Source: Pseudanabaenaceae cyanobacterium SKYG29 (GTDB taxonomy: Bacteria > Cyanobacteriota > Cyanobacteriia > Pseudanabaenales > Pseudanabaenaceae). Taken from it: 64,000 bases of DNA. Made by a program: the position numbers and the translations under genes. The notes under the pieces are model-generated. The model did no database searches. It was given only the letters and a program-made list of their open reading frames with translations, and was not told the DNA's origin. Below, one piece after another: positions 47,898 through 57,247 of the stretch. The stretch is from contig JANWWT010000005.1 in the NCBI GenBank assembly GCA_025055675.1, positions 124,001 through 188,000 on the forward strand. Direction: 5' to 3'. Every line of letters begins with the position of its first letter. The first letter of the stretch is position 1.

Positions 47898-48380
47898 TTA
47901 GATAGATAGACCGAGCTTTAGCCCCAGCAAGGCATGGAAGAAGAGCAAGCAGAGAATAGCACTGCCTAGGTAGGCATGGGCAGTCCGTAGGGCAGCTTGG
48001 TTACCACCAAAGCCTGTCAGGGAAATCGTACCATTGAGGAAAAGGAGTACCAATACAGCCGAACCAGTCCAAAAATGGGGACTTTCCAGGAGGGGTTGTT
48101 TTTGCATCACCAAGGAAAGTAGACCACCTGTATAGCCCATAGCGAGAAACAGAGTCATTAAGGGAGCGATCCGGCGGTGATCGGCTAAGTTTTTCGCCTT
48201 TTCAGCTGCATCAGTGAGTAAACGACCGCGCCAACCAGCCAGACCAACGAAACTACCCATGACAAAAATCACGATCGCCATAAAGAAGGGGTGACCCCAA
48301 TGCACGATCGGTTCTGGTATGCCCAGTTGCCTAAACTGTTGTGCTATGGGTTCTAGAAACTCAGTCAGAGTGGTATTCAT
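47898..48380 (-). CDS. DUF4079 membrane protein
   Basis: The 160-residue protein has four predicted transmembrane helices. HWGHPFFMAIVIFVMG, RIAPLMTLFLAMGYTGG and the C-terminal TAHAYLGSAILCLLFFHALLG match the cyanobacterial DUF4079 family; its spaced His residues recall cytochrome b-561-like folds. I prefer ATG 48380 (MNTTLTEF) to the start four codons upstream. Function unknown. Confidence 0.75.
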   Translation of the reverse strand: MNTTLTEFLEPIAQQFRQLGIPEPIVHWGHPFFMAIVIFVMGSFVGLAGWRGRLLTDAAEKAKNLADHRRIAPLMTLFLAMGYTGGLLSLVMQKQPLLESPHFWTGSAVLVLLFLNGTISLTGFGGNQAALRTAHAYLGSAILCLLFFHALLGLKLGLSI

Positions 48381-48480
48381 GCGACACCTCACATAAGTAG
48401 GAACAGGGACAGATGCCCCAGGGGTTATTTTAACTTGCTTAACAAAAGGTTAAAATCGGCATAACTACAGATGAATTACT

Positions 48481-49335
48481 ATGGCTTTTATCGACCTGCA
48501 GGGGGTTACCAAACGCTACAACCAAGTACCTGTTGTCCATCACCTAGATTTAACCATTGACCAAGGGGAAATGTTTGCTCTCCTGGGACCAAACGGGGCA
48601 GGTAAATCCACCACTATTAAAATGCTCACCACCCTGGCTACCCCTGACGAAGGAAAAATTACGATCGGGGGGGCAGACGTTGTCAAACAAGCCCACGTTG
48701 TCAAGCGGTTCATTGGCGTAGTATTGCAACAAATCAGCCTCGACCTCGATCGTACTGTCTGGGAAAACATGGAATTTCACGGCCGGCTGCACCACATGCC
48801 CCCCAAGGAACGCCAAGCAGCCATCGATCGGTGTTTAGAATATGTGGAATTACAGGACAGAAGAAATGACCGTACACGCAACCTATCGGGGGGGATGAAA
48901 CGGCGGTTGCAGATTGCCCGTGCCCTCATGCACAACCCCAAAGTTTTATTTTTAGACGAACCGACAGTGGGACTAGACCCCCAAACCCGCCGCCGCCTGT
49001 GGGAAATCATCCTTGACCTCAAACAACAGGGGATGACCATTCTATTGACGACCCACTACATGGAAGAGGCAGAAACCCTATGCGATCGGGTGGGGATACT
49101 AGACCAGGGCAAGTTAATCGAGATAGGTACCCTCCAGGAGTTGCGGGAAAAGCATGGCTTAGCCGTAGTTATAGTGCAAAATGAAGAAGACCAAAAGTTA
49201 GACTACAAATTCTTCCCCACCATGAGCGACGCCAACGCATACCTGGAGTCCTTGCCCCACAAGCAAGGAGTGATGGTACGGGAGTCCAACCTAGAGGATA
49301 TTTTTGTAGAACTAACGGGTAGAAAACTAGATTGA
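48481..49335 (+). CDS. ABC transporter ATP-binding protein (DrrA/NatA type)
   Basis: The 284-residue ATPase has Walker A GPNGAGKSTT, the signature LSGGMKRRL, Walker B VLFLDEPTVGLD and the H-loop TTHYMEEAE. The C-terminal extension (about 215-284) ending NLEDIFVELTGRKLD is typical of ATPases pairing with ABC-2 permeases. No permease gene is adjacent; the next gene is a nucleotidyltransferase 9 bp later. Substrate unknown. Confidence 0.9.
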   Translation: MAFIDLQGVTKRYNQVPVVHHLDLTIDQGEMFALLGPNGAGKSTTIKMLTTLATPDEGKITIGGADVVKQAHVVKRFIGVVLQQISLDLDRTVWENMEFHGRLHHMPPKERQAAIDRCLEYVELQDRRNDRTRNLSGGMKRRLQIARALMHNPKVLFLDEPTVGLDPQTRRRLWEIILDLKQQGMTILLTTHYMEEAETLCDRVGILDQGKLIEIGTLQELREKHGLAVVIVQNEEDQKLDYKFFPTMSDANAYLESLPHKQGVMVRESNLEDIFVELTGRKLD

Positions 49336-49344
49336 GGAAGCACA

Positions 49345-50469
49345 ATGAAAGCCATGATTCTGGCAGCGGGCAAGGGCACAAGACTGCGCCCCTTTACCAA
49401 CGTCATACCGAAGCCCATGATTCCCATTATGCAGAAGCCAGTGATGGAATTTTTGGTGGAACTCTTGCGGCAACACGGTTTTACAGAAATCATGGTCAAC
49501 GTCAGCCACTTAGCGGAGACAATCCAAAACTATTTCCGCGATGGGCAGAAGTTCGGTGTCCAGATGGCCTATTCCTTTGAGGGTAAGATCGAGGATGGTC
49601 AACTAAAGGGGGAAGCCCTCGGGTCAGCGGGGGGTATTAAAAAAATCCAAGACTTCTATCCCTTCTTTGACGATACGTTTGTTGTGCTCTGCGGTGATGC
49701 CCTAATTGATTTGGATTTGACAGCAGTTGTGGAATGGCACAAGCGTAAAGGGGCAATGGCAACGGTAGTAATGAAGCGAGTCCCCCGTGACCAAGTATCT
49801 AGTTATGGTGTGGTGGTAACCGATCGAGAGGGACGCATTCAATCTTTTCAGGAAAAGCCCCCCGTACACCAAGCCCGCAGCAATCAGATCAACACAGGGA
49901 TTTACATCTTTGAGCCGGAGGTGTTGAACTACATCCCGTCGGGGCAAAAATTTGACATTGGCGGTGACCTCTTCCCCAAGTTAGTAGCGGAGGGAGCACC
50001 CTTCTACGGTATCTGCATGGACTTTGAGTGGGTAGACATTGGACGCGTCCCTGATTATTGGCAAGCCATCCAGGATGTGTTGTGCCAGCGCCTGCCCAAT
50101 GTGCCGATTCCGGGGCGGGAGGTATTGCCAGGAGTCTATACGGGGTTAAATGTGGCAGTGAATTGGGACAAGGTGAAAATTCAAGGTCCCGTTTACATTG
50201 GCGGTATGACTCGCATTGAGGACGGAGCCAAAATTATTGGTCCCACAATGATTGGTCCCAACTGTCATTTGTGTCAAGGGGCGGTGGTAGAGCGGAGTGT
50301 AATTTTTGAATATTCCCGCCTGGGGGATGTACGTTTGGTGGATAAGCTAGTATTTGGGCGGTATTGTGTGGACAAGGATGGTACAGCGATCGATTTACAA
50401 GCTGCCGCTCTCGACTGGTTAATTACTGATGCTCGTCAGGACAATCACGCCAGAGTGTTAAGGGTATGA
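49345..50469 (+). CDS. Sugar-1-phosphate nucleotidyltransferase
   Basis: The 374-residue protein has an N-terminal nucleotidyltransferase fold (MILAAGKGTRLRPFTNVIPKPMIPI is the NTP signature; LCGDALIDLDL the metal site). A C-terminal left-handed beta-helix part follows (VYIGGMTRIEDGAKIIGPTMIG). This layout fits GDP-mannose or NDP-glucose pyrophosphorylases; which sugar is unclear. NnrU/Z-ISO overlaps its stop by 4 bp. Confidence 0.85.
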   Translation: MKAMILAAGKGTRLRPFTNVIPKPMIPIMQKPVMEFLVELLRQHGFTEIMVNVSHLAETIQNYFRDGQKFGVQMAYSFEGKIEDGQLKGEALGSAGGIKKIQDFYPFFDDTFVVLCGDALIDLDLTAVVEWHKRKGAMATVVMKRVPRDQVSSYGVVVTDREGRIQSFQEKPPVHQARSNQINTGIYIFEPEVLNYIPSGQKFDIGGDLFPKLVAEGAPFYGICMDFEWVDIGRVPDYWQAIQDVLCQRLPNVPIPGREVLPGVYTGLNVAVNWDKVKIQGPVYIGGMTRIEDGAKIIGPTMIGPNCHLCQGAVVERSVIFEYSRLGDVRLVDKLVFGRYCVDKDGTAIDLQAAALDWLITDARQDNHARVLRV

Positions 50470-51158
50470 GTCATTTGGTAGTCTTGGGTTTGTTGTTGCT
50501 GTTTGCTACAGCCCACAGCGGTTTAGCCAGTTTGCGTTTGCGGTTGGAAGACAAAATAGGAGCACGTCTATATCGGCTAATTTTTGCCCTAGTCAGCATT
50601 ACTCTAGCTGTGCCCTTGTTTGTCTACTATTTTAATCATCGCTACGATGGACTAGTGCTGTGGTCATTGCAAAATGTTGCTGGTGTGCATGAACTAGTGT
50701 GGATTCTATCAGCAATTGCCTTTTTCTTTCTCTATCCTGCCACGTTTAATTTGCTAGAAATTGCTGCCATTGCTAAGCCCCAAGTGCATCTCTACGAAAC
50801 AGGTATCATTCGCATCGCTCGCCATCCCCAGTTAGTAGGCATGACTTTGTGGTGTATTGCCCATACGCTGTGGTTGGGGACAAGTTTTGCTGTGGTGACC
50901 GCGATCGGTCTTATTGCTTACCACCTATTTGGGGCATGGCATGGTGATCGAAGATTATTAGCCCGTTATGGGGAGAGTTTTCGGTCTGTGCAAGCGCGGA
51001 CATCGATCGTGCCTTTTCTAGCTATTTATCGCGGCAAACAGAAAATAGTTTGGCAAGAGTTTCTCCGTCCTGCTTACTTGGGAATTGTGCTGACTATTGC
51101 TGTGTTTTATTGGTTACACCCCCTTGTAATTGCTGCTAGTGCGAATCTAGCCTACTGA
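50466..51158 (+). CDS. NnrU family membrane protein, probable 15-cis-zeta-carotene isomerase
   Basis: The 230-residue protein has about six transmembrane helices and belongs to the NnrU/Z-ISO family: FATAHSGLASLRL, GARLYRLIFALVSI, and IARHPQLVGMTLWCIAH with the conserved His residues proposed to bind haem in Z-ISO. Z-ISO isomerises the 15-cis bond of zeta-carotene before CrtQ acts, and crtQ is at 15 kb. The alternative is another NnrU paralogue; motif order favours Z-ISO. Confidence 0.7.
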   Translation: MSHLVVLGLLLLFATAHSGLASLRLRLEDKIGARLYRLIFALVSITLAVPLFVYYFNHRYDGLVLWSLQNVAGVHELVWILSAIAFFFLYPATFNLLEIAAIAKPQVHLYETGIIRIARHPQLVGMTLWCIAHTLWLGTSFAVVTAIGLIAYHLFGAWHGDRRLLARYGESFRSVQARTSIVPFLAIYRGKQKIVWQEFLRPAYLGIVLTIAVFYWLHPLVIAASANLAY

Positions 51159-51176
51159 TGGCCTTGCCTAGGCACT

Positions 51177-51929
51177 TTACAGGTCAGCAGAAGCTGTCAA
51201 TTCCTGCAATATTGCCATAGTGTTTGTATCTAAACTCTGCTGCTGGGGGGGCAATTGGTGGAATAATGACCGATCGAATATTTCCTGCTGCACTTGCTCT
51301 AAATTGTCACTACGGAGGGGGAGATTTAATTTCGTTTGGCAGAGGTTAATGAGTTGGGGTAACCGATCGAGATGATTAACACAAAACAGCACACATTGTT
51401 GGGGATAGCGCCGATAGAAACTAAGCAAATGACGATTGTAGTAGCACCAAATAGGGAGTACATATTCGGGATGCTCAGTAAAAATGGGAGCATGCAAGCG
51501 ACGAATAGAATCAGCTACATCCCAGGGATAACGGAAGACAAATAGATATTTAGCAGCGGGAATTAAACTGTGCCAGAAGTCCAACATCAGAGAAGTACGG
51601 GGGTCTTTCCAACCCCAAATTCCCGTCCAGTGCTCTCTTGTTGCTAGTAGCTGTATAGCCTGTTCTTTGTAGTTAAAAAATAACTCTGGTTTGAGAGTTT
51701 CCTGCACTGTCCAACCCCAATCATGCCAACCAGGGTCATCAGGGTCACAGCATTTTTGCAGTACCTGTCTTTGAAATTCTAAAAAGTCCACATCCTCAAA
51801 GTAACCCCTGGGATTAAACCGATCGGCAGGAAATAGCTTTTCCCCCACATTTACGCCTAACTTTTGCATCAGAGAGGCAATTAAAGAAGTACCCGATCGG
51901 TGCATGCCTGTAATAATTAAAACTGTCAT
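51177..51929 (-). CDS. Sulfotransferase family protein
   Basis: The 250-residue product begins ILIITGMHRSGTSLIASLMQ-like, the PAPS-binding 5'-phosphosulfate loop (residues 3-21). AKYLFVFRYPWDVADSIRRLHA is the 3'-phosphate loop. These mark a PAPS-dependent sulfotransferase. It starts 4 bp inside the Wzt gene, so it probably sulfates the glycan exported by that transporter. The acceptor is not predictable. Confidence 0.8.
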   Translation of the reverse strand: MTVLIITGMHRSGTSLIASLMQKLGVNVGEKLFPADRFNPRGYFEDVDFLEFQRQVLQKCCDPDDPGWHDWGWTVQETLKPELFFNYKEQAIQLLATREHWTGIWGWKDPRTSLMLDFWHSLIPAAKYLFVFRYPWDVADSIRRLHAPIFTEHPEYVLPIWCYYNRHLLSFYRRYPQQCVLFCVNHLDRLPQLINLCQTKLNLPLRSDNLEQVQQEIFDRSLFHQLPPQQQSLDTNTMAILQELTASADL

Positions 51930-53263
51930 TTCTGTCCCGCTGCTATGCCATTCAATTCTGCACCATAACTAAAGGCAATATCCACGGGCACTGCCAGCAA
52001 ACCGTAGGAACAAACCGTGCCAATTACCGTAAGGGCAAGGAAATCCCGCCGCCGATCAAGGGGCAAAACTTTCTGGTCGGGTAGCAAGGCTGATACTCCT
52101 GCTGTCAAAGTGTAATTGCCAGGTGCTAGGTGACAAGCCCAATGAAATTCCACCACAATAGTTGTGCCTGCTGCGACGGCAGGAAGAGGAGTGGGTGAAC
52201 CATGGGTACTATGTCCAATTGCGGCAATCCCATTGAGAGTTTTGATCTTGAACCCAGCGATCGGTTGGCTAACATCTTCATGGAAACGAATTACCGATCG
52301 GATTGTCACTTGCATCCCACAACACAAAGTTTGGGTAGGATTGCCCCGCTCATCTAAAACTTGTACATCTAAAAGTTCTGCTCCCCCAATACCAATGCGA
52401 GTTTCTGGTACATTTTGGTCAGACCTGTGGCGAATTTCCTGTCGGAATTGTCTCTGCCCGATGCCCTGACTTTCTGCTTCCCTTTGTGCCATCAAAGCAC
52501 TGTAGGCAAGGGTGACAGGATGGGGTTTATCTTCATAAATAATGCGGTGATTGTCAATTAAAACTGCCCGATCGCATAGGTTCAAAACACTGTTGAGGTC
52601 ATGGGAAACAAATAAAATTGTCACCCCCTGCTCTGACATTTCTTCCAACTTAGCAAAACACTTCCTTTGGAATAAAACATCCCCCACCGCCAGGGCTTCA
52701 TCTACTATCAAAATTTCGGGGTCAACGTTAACTGCCACCGCAAATGCCAAACGTACAAACATCCCACTAGAGTAAGTTTTTACAGGCTGATCGATGAAGT
52801 CACCAATATCAGCAAAAGCAGCGATCGTGTCGAACTTTTCCGCAATTTGGGCGTGGGAAAGTCCCAGCAGTCTGCCGTTGAAAAAGACATTTTCTCGACC
52901 TGTAAATTCGGGATTAAAGCCACTGCCCAGTTCCAACAGCGCCGAAATCCTGCCATAGACTTCCACCGTACCCGTGGTGGGGGTGAGGGTGCCTGCCACT
53001 ATCTGCAACAACGTACTCTTGCCAGAGCCATTTTGCCCGATGATGCCTAGGGTCTGCCCCTTCATCACTTCTAAGTTGATGTCCTGGAGTGCCCAGAACA
53101 CCTCAGCTTGGGACTTATGGGGAAACAACAGTTCCTTTAACCGATCGACGGGGTGACGATAGCGCTTGAAGCACTTAGAGACGTTGCGAAGACGAATGAC
53201 GACTTGACTCACTCCACTTTCTACCTGCGACCAAGTATCAAGATAACAGGGAGAGAGGGACAA
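51926..53263 (-). CDS. wzt: Polysaccharide ABC exporter ATPase with Wzt-type C-terminal domain
   Basis: The 445-residue product has an ATPase domain (Walker A IIGQNGSGKSTLLQIVAG, signature YSSGMFVRLAFAVAV, Walker B ILIVDEALAVGD). From about 285 to 430 lies a beta-sandwich domain (VTIRSVIRFHEDVSQPIAGFKIKT) like the Wzt carbohydrate-binding domain that recognises a modified O-antigen end. ATG 53263 is the first start; GTG of VSQVVIRL is an alternative. No Wzm permease is adjacent. Confidence 0.88.
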   Translation of the reverse strand: MSLSPCYLDTWSQVESGVSQVVIRLRNVSKCFKRYRHPVDRLKELLFPHKSQAEVFWALQDINLEVMKGQTLGIIGQNGSGKSTLLQIVAGTLTPTTGTVEVYGRISALLELGSGFNPEFTGRENVFFNGRLLGLSHAQIAEKFDTIAAFADIGDFIDQPVKTYSSGMFVRLAFAVAVNVDPEILIVDEALAVGDVLFQRKCFAKLEEMSEQGVTILFVSHDLNSVLNLCDRAVLIDNHRIIYEDKPHPVTLAYSALMAQREAESQGIGQRQFRQEIRHRSDQNVPETRIGIGGAELLDVQVLDERGNPTQTLCCGMQVTIRSVIRFHEDVSQPIAGFKIKTLNGIAAIGHSTHGSPTPLPAVAAGTTIVVEFHWACHLAPGNYTLTAGVSALLPDQKVLPLDRRRDFLALTVIGTVCSYGLLAVPVDIAFSYGAELNGIAAGQK

Positions 53264-53332
53264 ACATCTGCATAAATCAGCAAACTATGAGGTTTTCTGT
53301 GATAATCATCTAGTTGTTGACGGCTAAAACTT

Positions 53333-54616
53333 ATGTCTGACCTGGTAAGGCAAGTAGATCAGGTAGCGATCGATTGGACAAAATTCTTTAATTACCCCCA
53401 ACTAGTAGCAGAAGAGATTGCCGAATATTCCACCACAGAAATTACCGATCGTTTGCTTTTGGGGGGCATCCATGACCAACCAGCCTGGCGATTTTGGTTT
53501 CAATTTTTAGAAAAACAGTGGGGTACCCATTTTGGCAGGGAAGTTATAGATTTTGCCAATCAACTGGAGCAGCCTCGTCTATTAAGCCTAGGTTGCGGAC
53601 ATGGGGGATTTGAGTTAGAGATTGCTAGTAAATTAACTCGCCCTTACCAATTAATTGCTGTGGACTTAAATCCCCATATCTGGGATGAAGCAATTAGAAG
53701 AGCCAAAGCCCAAAATCTAGCTATAGAATTTCAACCGATCGATTTGAATTTTGTTGAGATCGCTCCCCACAGCTTTGATGTTATTTTTGCCCATGCTTCC
53801 CTGCACCATATCCTCAACCTCGAACATTTAATGGCACAAATCTACCATGCTCTGAAACCAGGGGGACGCTTTATTGTTCTAGATATGATTGGCGAAGTGC
53901 AGACCCTGTTCTGGCAAGAAAATGTAGACTTTGCCCGTAAGTTGGTAGAAGAGTTTCCCCCCCGTTTCCGCGCCCGCTTCCAGGAAAATCCCATTCCCCC
54001 CTATCAACCACCGTCAGTACAAGTGGGTATGGAAGGCATCCGCCAAGAGGAATTAGAAACAGAAATCGATCGTTTATTTGTCCCTGTCAAGTGCTTCAAA
54101 TATAACAGTTTTATGCGGTTAATTGGCACTAATCCTGTGCTGGGCAATCTATTTAACTTGGATGACAAAGACGATCGGGAGTTTTTAGAAAGTCTGTGCT
54201 GGCTGGATTGGGAGCAGGTTTATACAGGGAAGTTATGCCCTACAGAAATGTTTGGGGTTTATGAAAAAAAAGAATTCCCTCCCTGCCACCACACTAGTCA
54301 AGCCCGCCTCAAGTTTGTCCAGACATTGCTACAACAACCACCGCAACTATCTCCTAGCATTCCTCAAGAACCTGCGCCCCCAGTCACCGATAAAATAACA
54401 GATTGGCAAGTGCAAATCTACCAAGAACTACTCCGTCTCAACGAACTAGTAGAACAACGACTTAAACGCACCGCTGCATTGGAAAAACTTAACCAACAAC
54501 TGCAACAATACATTGACTGGATGCAAAGTAGTAAATTCTGGCGTTTACGGCAATTTTATAAGTCGCTCTTCAATGGCAAAAATCCCGATCCCCCCCGCCC
54601 CCAAAATAGCCCGTGA
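53333..54616 (+). CDS. SAM-dependent methyltransferase with C-terminal coiled coil
   Basis: The 427-residue product is a class I methyltransferase (LLSLGCGHGGFELEIA near 85; FDVIFAHASLHHILN; LKPGGRFIVLDMIGE). A Pro-rich linker and a coiled coil (about 360-412, ELLRLNELVEQRLKRTAALE) follow. It diverges from wzt with 69 bp between. Methyltransferases with coiled-coil tails often cap glycans and act as length rulers, as in the WbdD-Wzt system. That link is inference from context. Confidence 0.82.
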   Translation: MSDLVRQVDQVAIDWTKFFNYPQLVAEEIAEYSTTEITDRLLLGGIHDQPAWRFWFQFLEKQWGTHFGREVIDFANQLEQPRLLSLGCGHGGFELEIASKLTRPYQLIAVDLNPHIWDEAIRRAKAQNLAIEFQPIDLNFVEIAPHSFDVIFAHASLHHILNLEHLMAQIYHALKPGGRFIVLDMIGEVQTLFWQENVDFARKLVEEFPPRFRARFQENPIPPYQPPSVQVGMEGIRQEELETEIDRLFVPVKCFKYNSFMRLIGTNPVLGNLFNLDDKDDREFLESLCWLDWEQVYTGKLCPTEMFGVYEKKEFPPCHHTSQARLKFVQTLLQQPPQLSPSIPQEPAPPVTDKITDWQVQIYQELLRLNELVEQRLKRTAALEKLNQQLQQYIDWMQSSKFWRLRQFYKSLFNGKNPDPPRPQNSP

Positions 54617-55664
54617 CCAATATATCTGACCCGATCGTTTGCACTTGTACCCTCTCTAGGACTTTTGCTTCCCCCATTTTAACTATGCCTAAATCACCGA
54701 TCGGGCTTATACCGATTCCCCCCACAATCTTAGGAGCAATGAAAGCATAAACCTTTTGCACCAATCCTTGCTGTACTGCCTGCGCTGCTAAATTCCCCCC
54801 ACATTCCCACAACACTTGATTACAACCCCTAGCTGTCAAGTTAGCGACGACCGATCGGGGGGATAACTCTTCTAACTCCACAACTTCTACTCCCCTAGCC
54901 CGCAATTTTTCTTGCATAGGAGGGTCAGAATTAGGGTGAGTAAAAACAATTGTTGAGGCAACATCTAGTTGAAATAATCTAGCATCTAGGGGTAAATCGA
55001 GGGAACGGGACAGAATGACTCGAACAGGATTGTGCCCTACACCGTGACTGGTAAGTAAAGGATTATCCCAGCGTACTGTGTTGCCCCCGGTGATAACGGC
55101 ATCGCACTGACTGCGGAGTTGATGCACCATCTGGCGTGCCTCTGGGCTGGTCACCCAAAAGCTGTCCCCTGTAGCAGTGGCAATCTTACCGTCCAATGTC
55201 ATGGCATACTTCCAAATCCCAAAGGCTAGCCCACGGCGCACACGATGCACGAAAGCTTCATTCAGGGCTTGGCACTCTGGCTCTAGTACCCCCACTGTGA
55301 CCTCAATACCTGCCAAACGCAACCTTTCTATACCCTTGCCACGCACCCTGGGGTCAGGGTCAATCATCCCCACCACTACCCGCCTAATACCTGCCTTGAT
55401 AATAGCCTCTGTGCAGGGAGGAGTCCTACCGTAGTGATTACAGGGTTCTAGGTTAACGTAGAGAGTCGCCCCCGCTGGATCGTCACACCGACTGAGAGCC
55501 TCCACTTCTGCGTGGGGCATCCCCGCCCGCTGATGAAAACCAGTGGCAATTGCTACGCCGTTCTTGACAATGACTGCTCCCACCATGGGATTGGGTGAAG
55601 TTCTCCCCTGCTTTGCTAATTCCAAGCATTTCTGCATCCAAAAACGATCGGTTTCGGTCATCAT
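54570..55664 (-). CDS. ribD: Bifunctional riboflavin biosynthesis deaminase/reductase
   Basis: RibD carries out the second and third steps of riboflavin synthesis from GTP. The 364-residue product has the cytidine-deaminase-like domain (PHAEVEALS and LEPCNHYGRTPPCTEAI hold the zinc ligands) and the reductase domain (DGKIATATGDSFWVTSPEAR, VLWECGGNLAAQAVQ). It starts 4 bp inside the Hsp70 gene, as the last gene of that operon, and overlaps the convergent methyltransferase by 47 bp. Confidence 0.95.
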   Translation of the reverse strand: MMTETDRFWMQKCLELAKQGRTSPNPMVGAVIVKNGVAIATGFHQRAGMPHAEVEALSRCDDPAGATLYVNLEPCNHYGRTPPCTEAIIKAGIRRVVVGMIDPDPRVRGKGIERLRLAGIEVTVGVLEPECQALNEAFVHRVRRGLAFGIWKYAMTLDGKIATATGDSFWVTSPEARQMVHQLRSQCDAVITGGNTVRWDNPLLTSHGVGHNPVRVILSRSLDLPLDARLFQLDVASTIVFTHPNSDPPMQEKLRARGVEVVELEELSPRSVVANLTARGCNQVLWECGGNLAAQAVQQGLVQKVYAFIAPKIVGGIGISPIGDLGIVKMGEAKVLERVQVQTIGSDILVTGYFGGGGDRDFCH

Positions 55665-57247
55665 TCCAGCATCGCGATCGGTTGATTTTCTGCTAGTAAT
55701 TCCCCTGAGAGTAAGTCTTTGATTGTCGCTAATAAAATGCGCCTTTCATTGACAGCAAAGTCTACCCTAATCCGATCGACTCCTACTTGGCCTGGGGGAG
55801 ATAGTTTAGCGACACAGACATCGTAGGGTGATGTTTTTTTTTGCCCTCGGTTGTCTACTAGCGAGCGAAAATCTGATTGCCGCACCAATCGGCGACTAGT
55901 CATCCGTCCCATCCCATCATAGACTACTTCAATTTCCGCCGTATCTGCTAGTTCACCAATATCCAGGCGAATCTCTGTTTGTCCATTGTTTGCTGCCTGT
56001 AGGATTAAGGGTTCTAATCTCTGGGTCGGATACCTTGTCCCCTTGGCAAAGATGGGGTAGTAAGAATAGGTTCGACTGTAAGGCTCCCAGAGACGAATGG
56101 CGTAGGAATGGCGCAAAAAATCATCAACATTTTTTACCTTAGTTGCCAAAGACAGAGCACCGATCGCTACAGCCGTAAATGGTTGATCAACAACTACTTT
56201 CTGTCTGCCAAAGTAGGACGTAATTAATTGTTTGACAGCAATAATTTGACTACTGCCACCCACCAATAACACCCGCTCGATCGCTTGCTTATTTATCCCC
56301 CGCCCTTGGGCAAAACTCAACACCTCATCTAAGGCTTGTCTAATTTGCTCTAGTGCTTGATGTTCTTCTAGTAAGTCTGTGAGTTTGTCCTGGGACATAT
56401 GCATTGGAAAGGTGATCATTAGTTCTGCATCTGACCATGTTTCCGTTGCAGTTTCTGCCTCTGACAATTTAACTTTCAGTAACTCTGACCTCTCTAATAA
56501 GTTTAACCAAGCTAAATCACTAATTTCTTCCCGATCGATTTGCCATTGTTCTAGGAAAAACTCAGCTATCCAATGATCAATGTCCATCCCTCCCACATAA
56601 GCATCCGATTTAGCTATTACCTCCCCCTTCAATGTGCGCCGCTCATCCCACACACTATTAGTAATAACTAAACTCAAGTCCAATGTGCCAGCACCAAAAT
56701 CCACCACTAAAATTGCTGTCCCTGGTTGCTCAATACCATAGCCCAAGGCTGCCGCCGTTGACTCATCCACAAATTTTACATCAGGCAAATCTAAGGACTG
56801 GCTCAAATCGTAATACCAATCCAAGTAAGTTTCAAATGCCCCTACAGGTACAGTCAGAATTACCTGAGTTGGTGTAATTCCTTGCTCCAAAATCCCTTGC
56901 CAGATTTTTTTGATAAAAATCTCCCCGATCGCTTCGGCATCGTACATTTGTCCATCAATACAGCGACTAGGGGGACGGAACTTAGCAGCAATATCCCGCT
57001 TAAAATACTGAAAAAACCGATCGGGTTGTTGTAATCCTAACCTTTGCAACCGTACTTCTGCACCAATAGCAAAATCCCTGGGGCTACGAATGAATACTTG
57101 ACTGGGAATAGTGTATATCTTGTCACCTCTAGTTTTTAGCTCACAACAAATACCAGGTAAATTGAGTACCCTCGGGCGATTAGTCACTGGATCGATGGTA
57201 GACACCACCGTATTACTATTGCCAAAATCGATCGCTACCGCTGTCAT
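55661..57247 (-). CDS. Divergent Hsp70 family protein
   Basis: The 528-residue product has the actin-like ATPase core: AVAIDFGNSNTVVST is phosphate 1, AILVVDFGAGTLDLSLV phosphate 2, VLLVGGSSQIIAVKQLI the adenosine motif, and FVDESTAAALGYGI the connecting helix. After about 400 a short beta-rich part (IRLDIGELADTAEIEVVYDG) replaces the usual DnaK peptide-binding domain and lid. There is no DnaJ or GrpE nearby. It is stop-start coupled (4 bp) to the sensor kinase upstream and ribD downstream. Confidence 0.88.
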   Translation of the reverse strand: MTAVAIDFGNSNTVVSTIDPVTNRPRVLNLPGICCELKTRGDKIYTIPSQVFIRSPRDFAIGAEVRLQRLGLQQPDRFFQYFKRDIAAKFRPPSRCIDGQMYDAEAIGEIFIKKIWQGILEQGITPTQVILTVPVGAFETYLDWYYDLSQSLDLPDVKFVDESTAAALGYGIEQPGTAILVVDFGAGTLDLSLVITNSVWDERRTLKGEVIAKSDAYVGGMDIDHWIAEFFLEQWQIDREEISDLAWLNLLERSELLKVKLSEAETATETWSDAELMITFPMHMSQDKLTDLLEEHQALEQIRQALDEVLSFAQGRGINKQAIERVLLVGGSSQIIAVKQLITSYFGRQKVVVDQPFTAVAIGALSLATKVKNVDDFLRHSYAIRLWEPYSRTYSYYPIFAKGTRYPTQRLEPLILQAANNGQTEIRLDIGELADTAEIEVVYDGMGRMTSRRLVRQSDFRSLVDNRGQKKTSPYDVCVAKLSPPGQVGVDRIRVDFAVNERRILLATIKDLLSGELLAENQPIAMLE

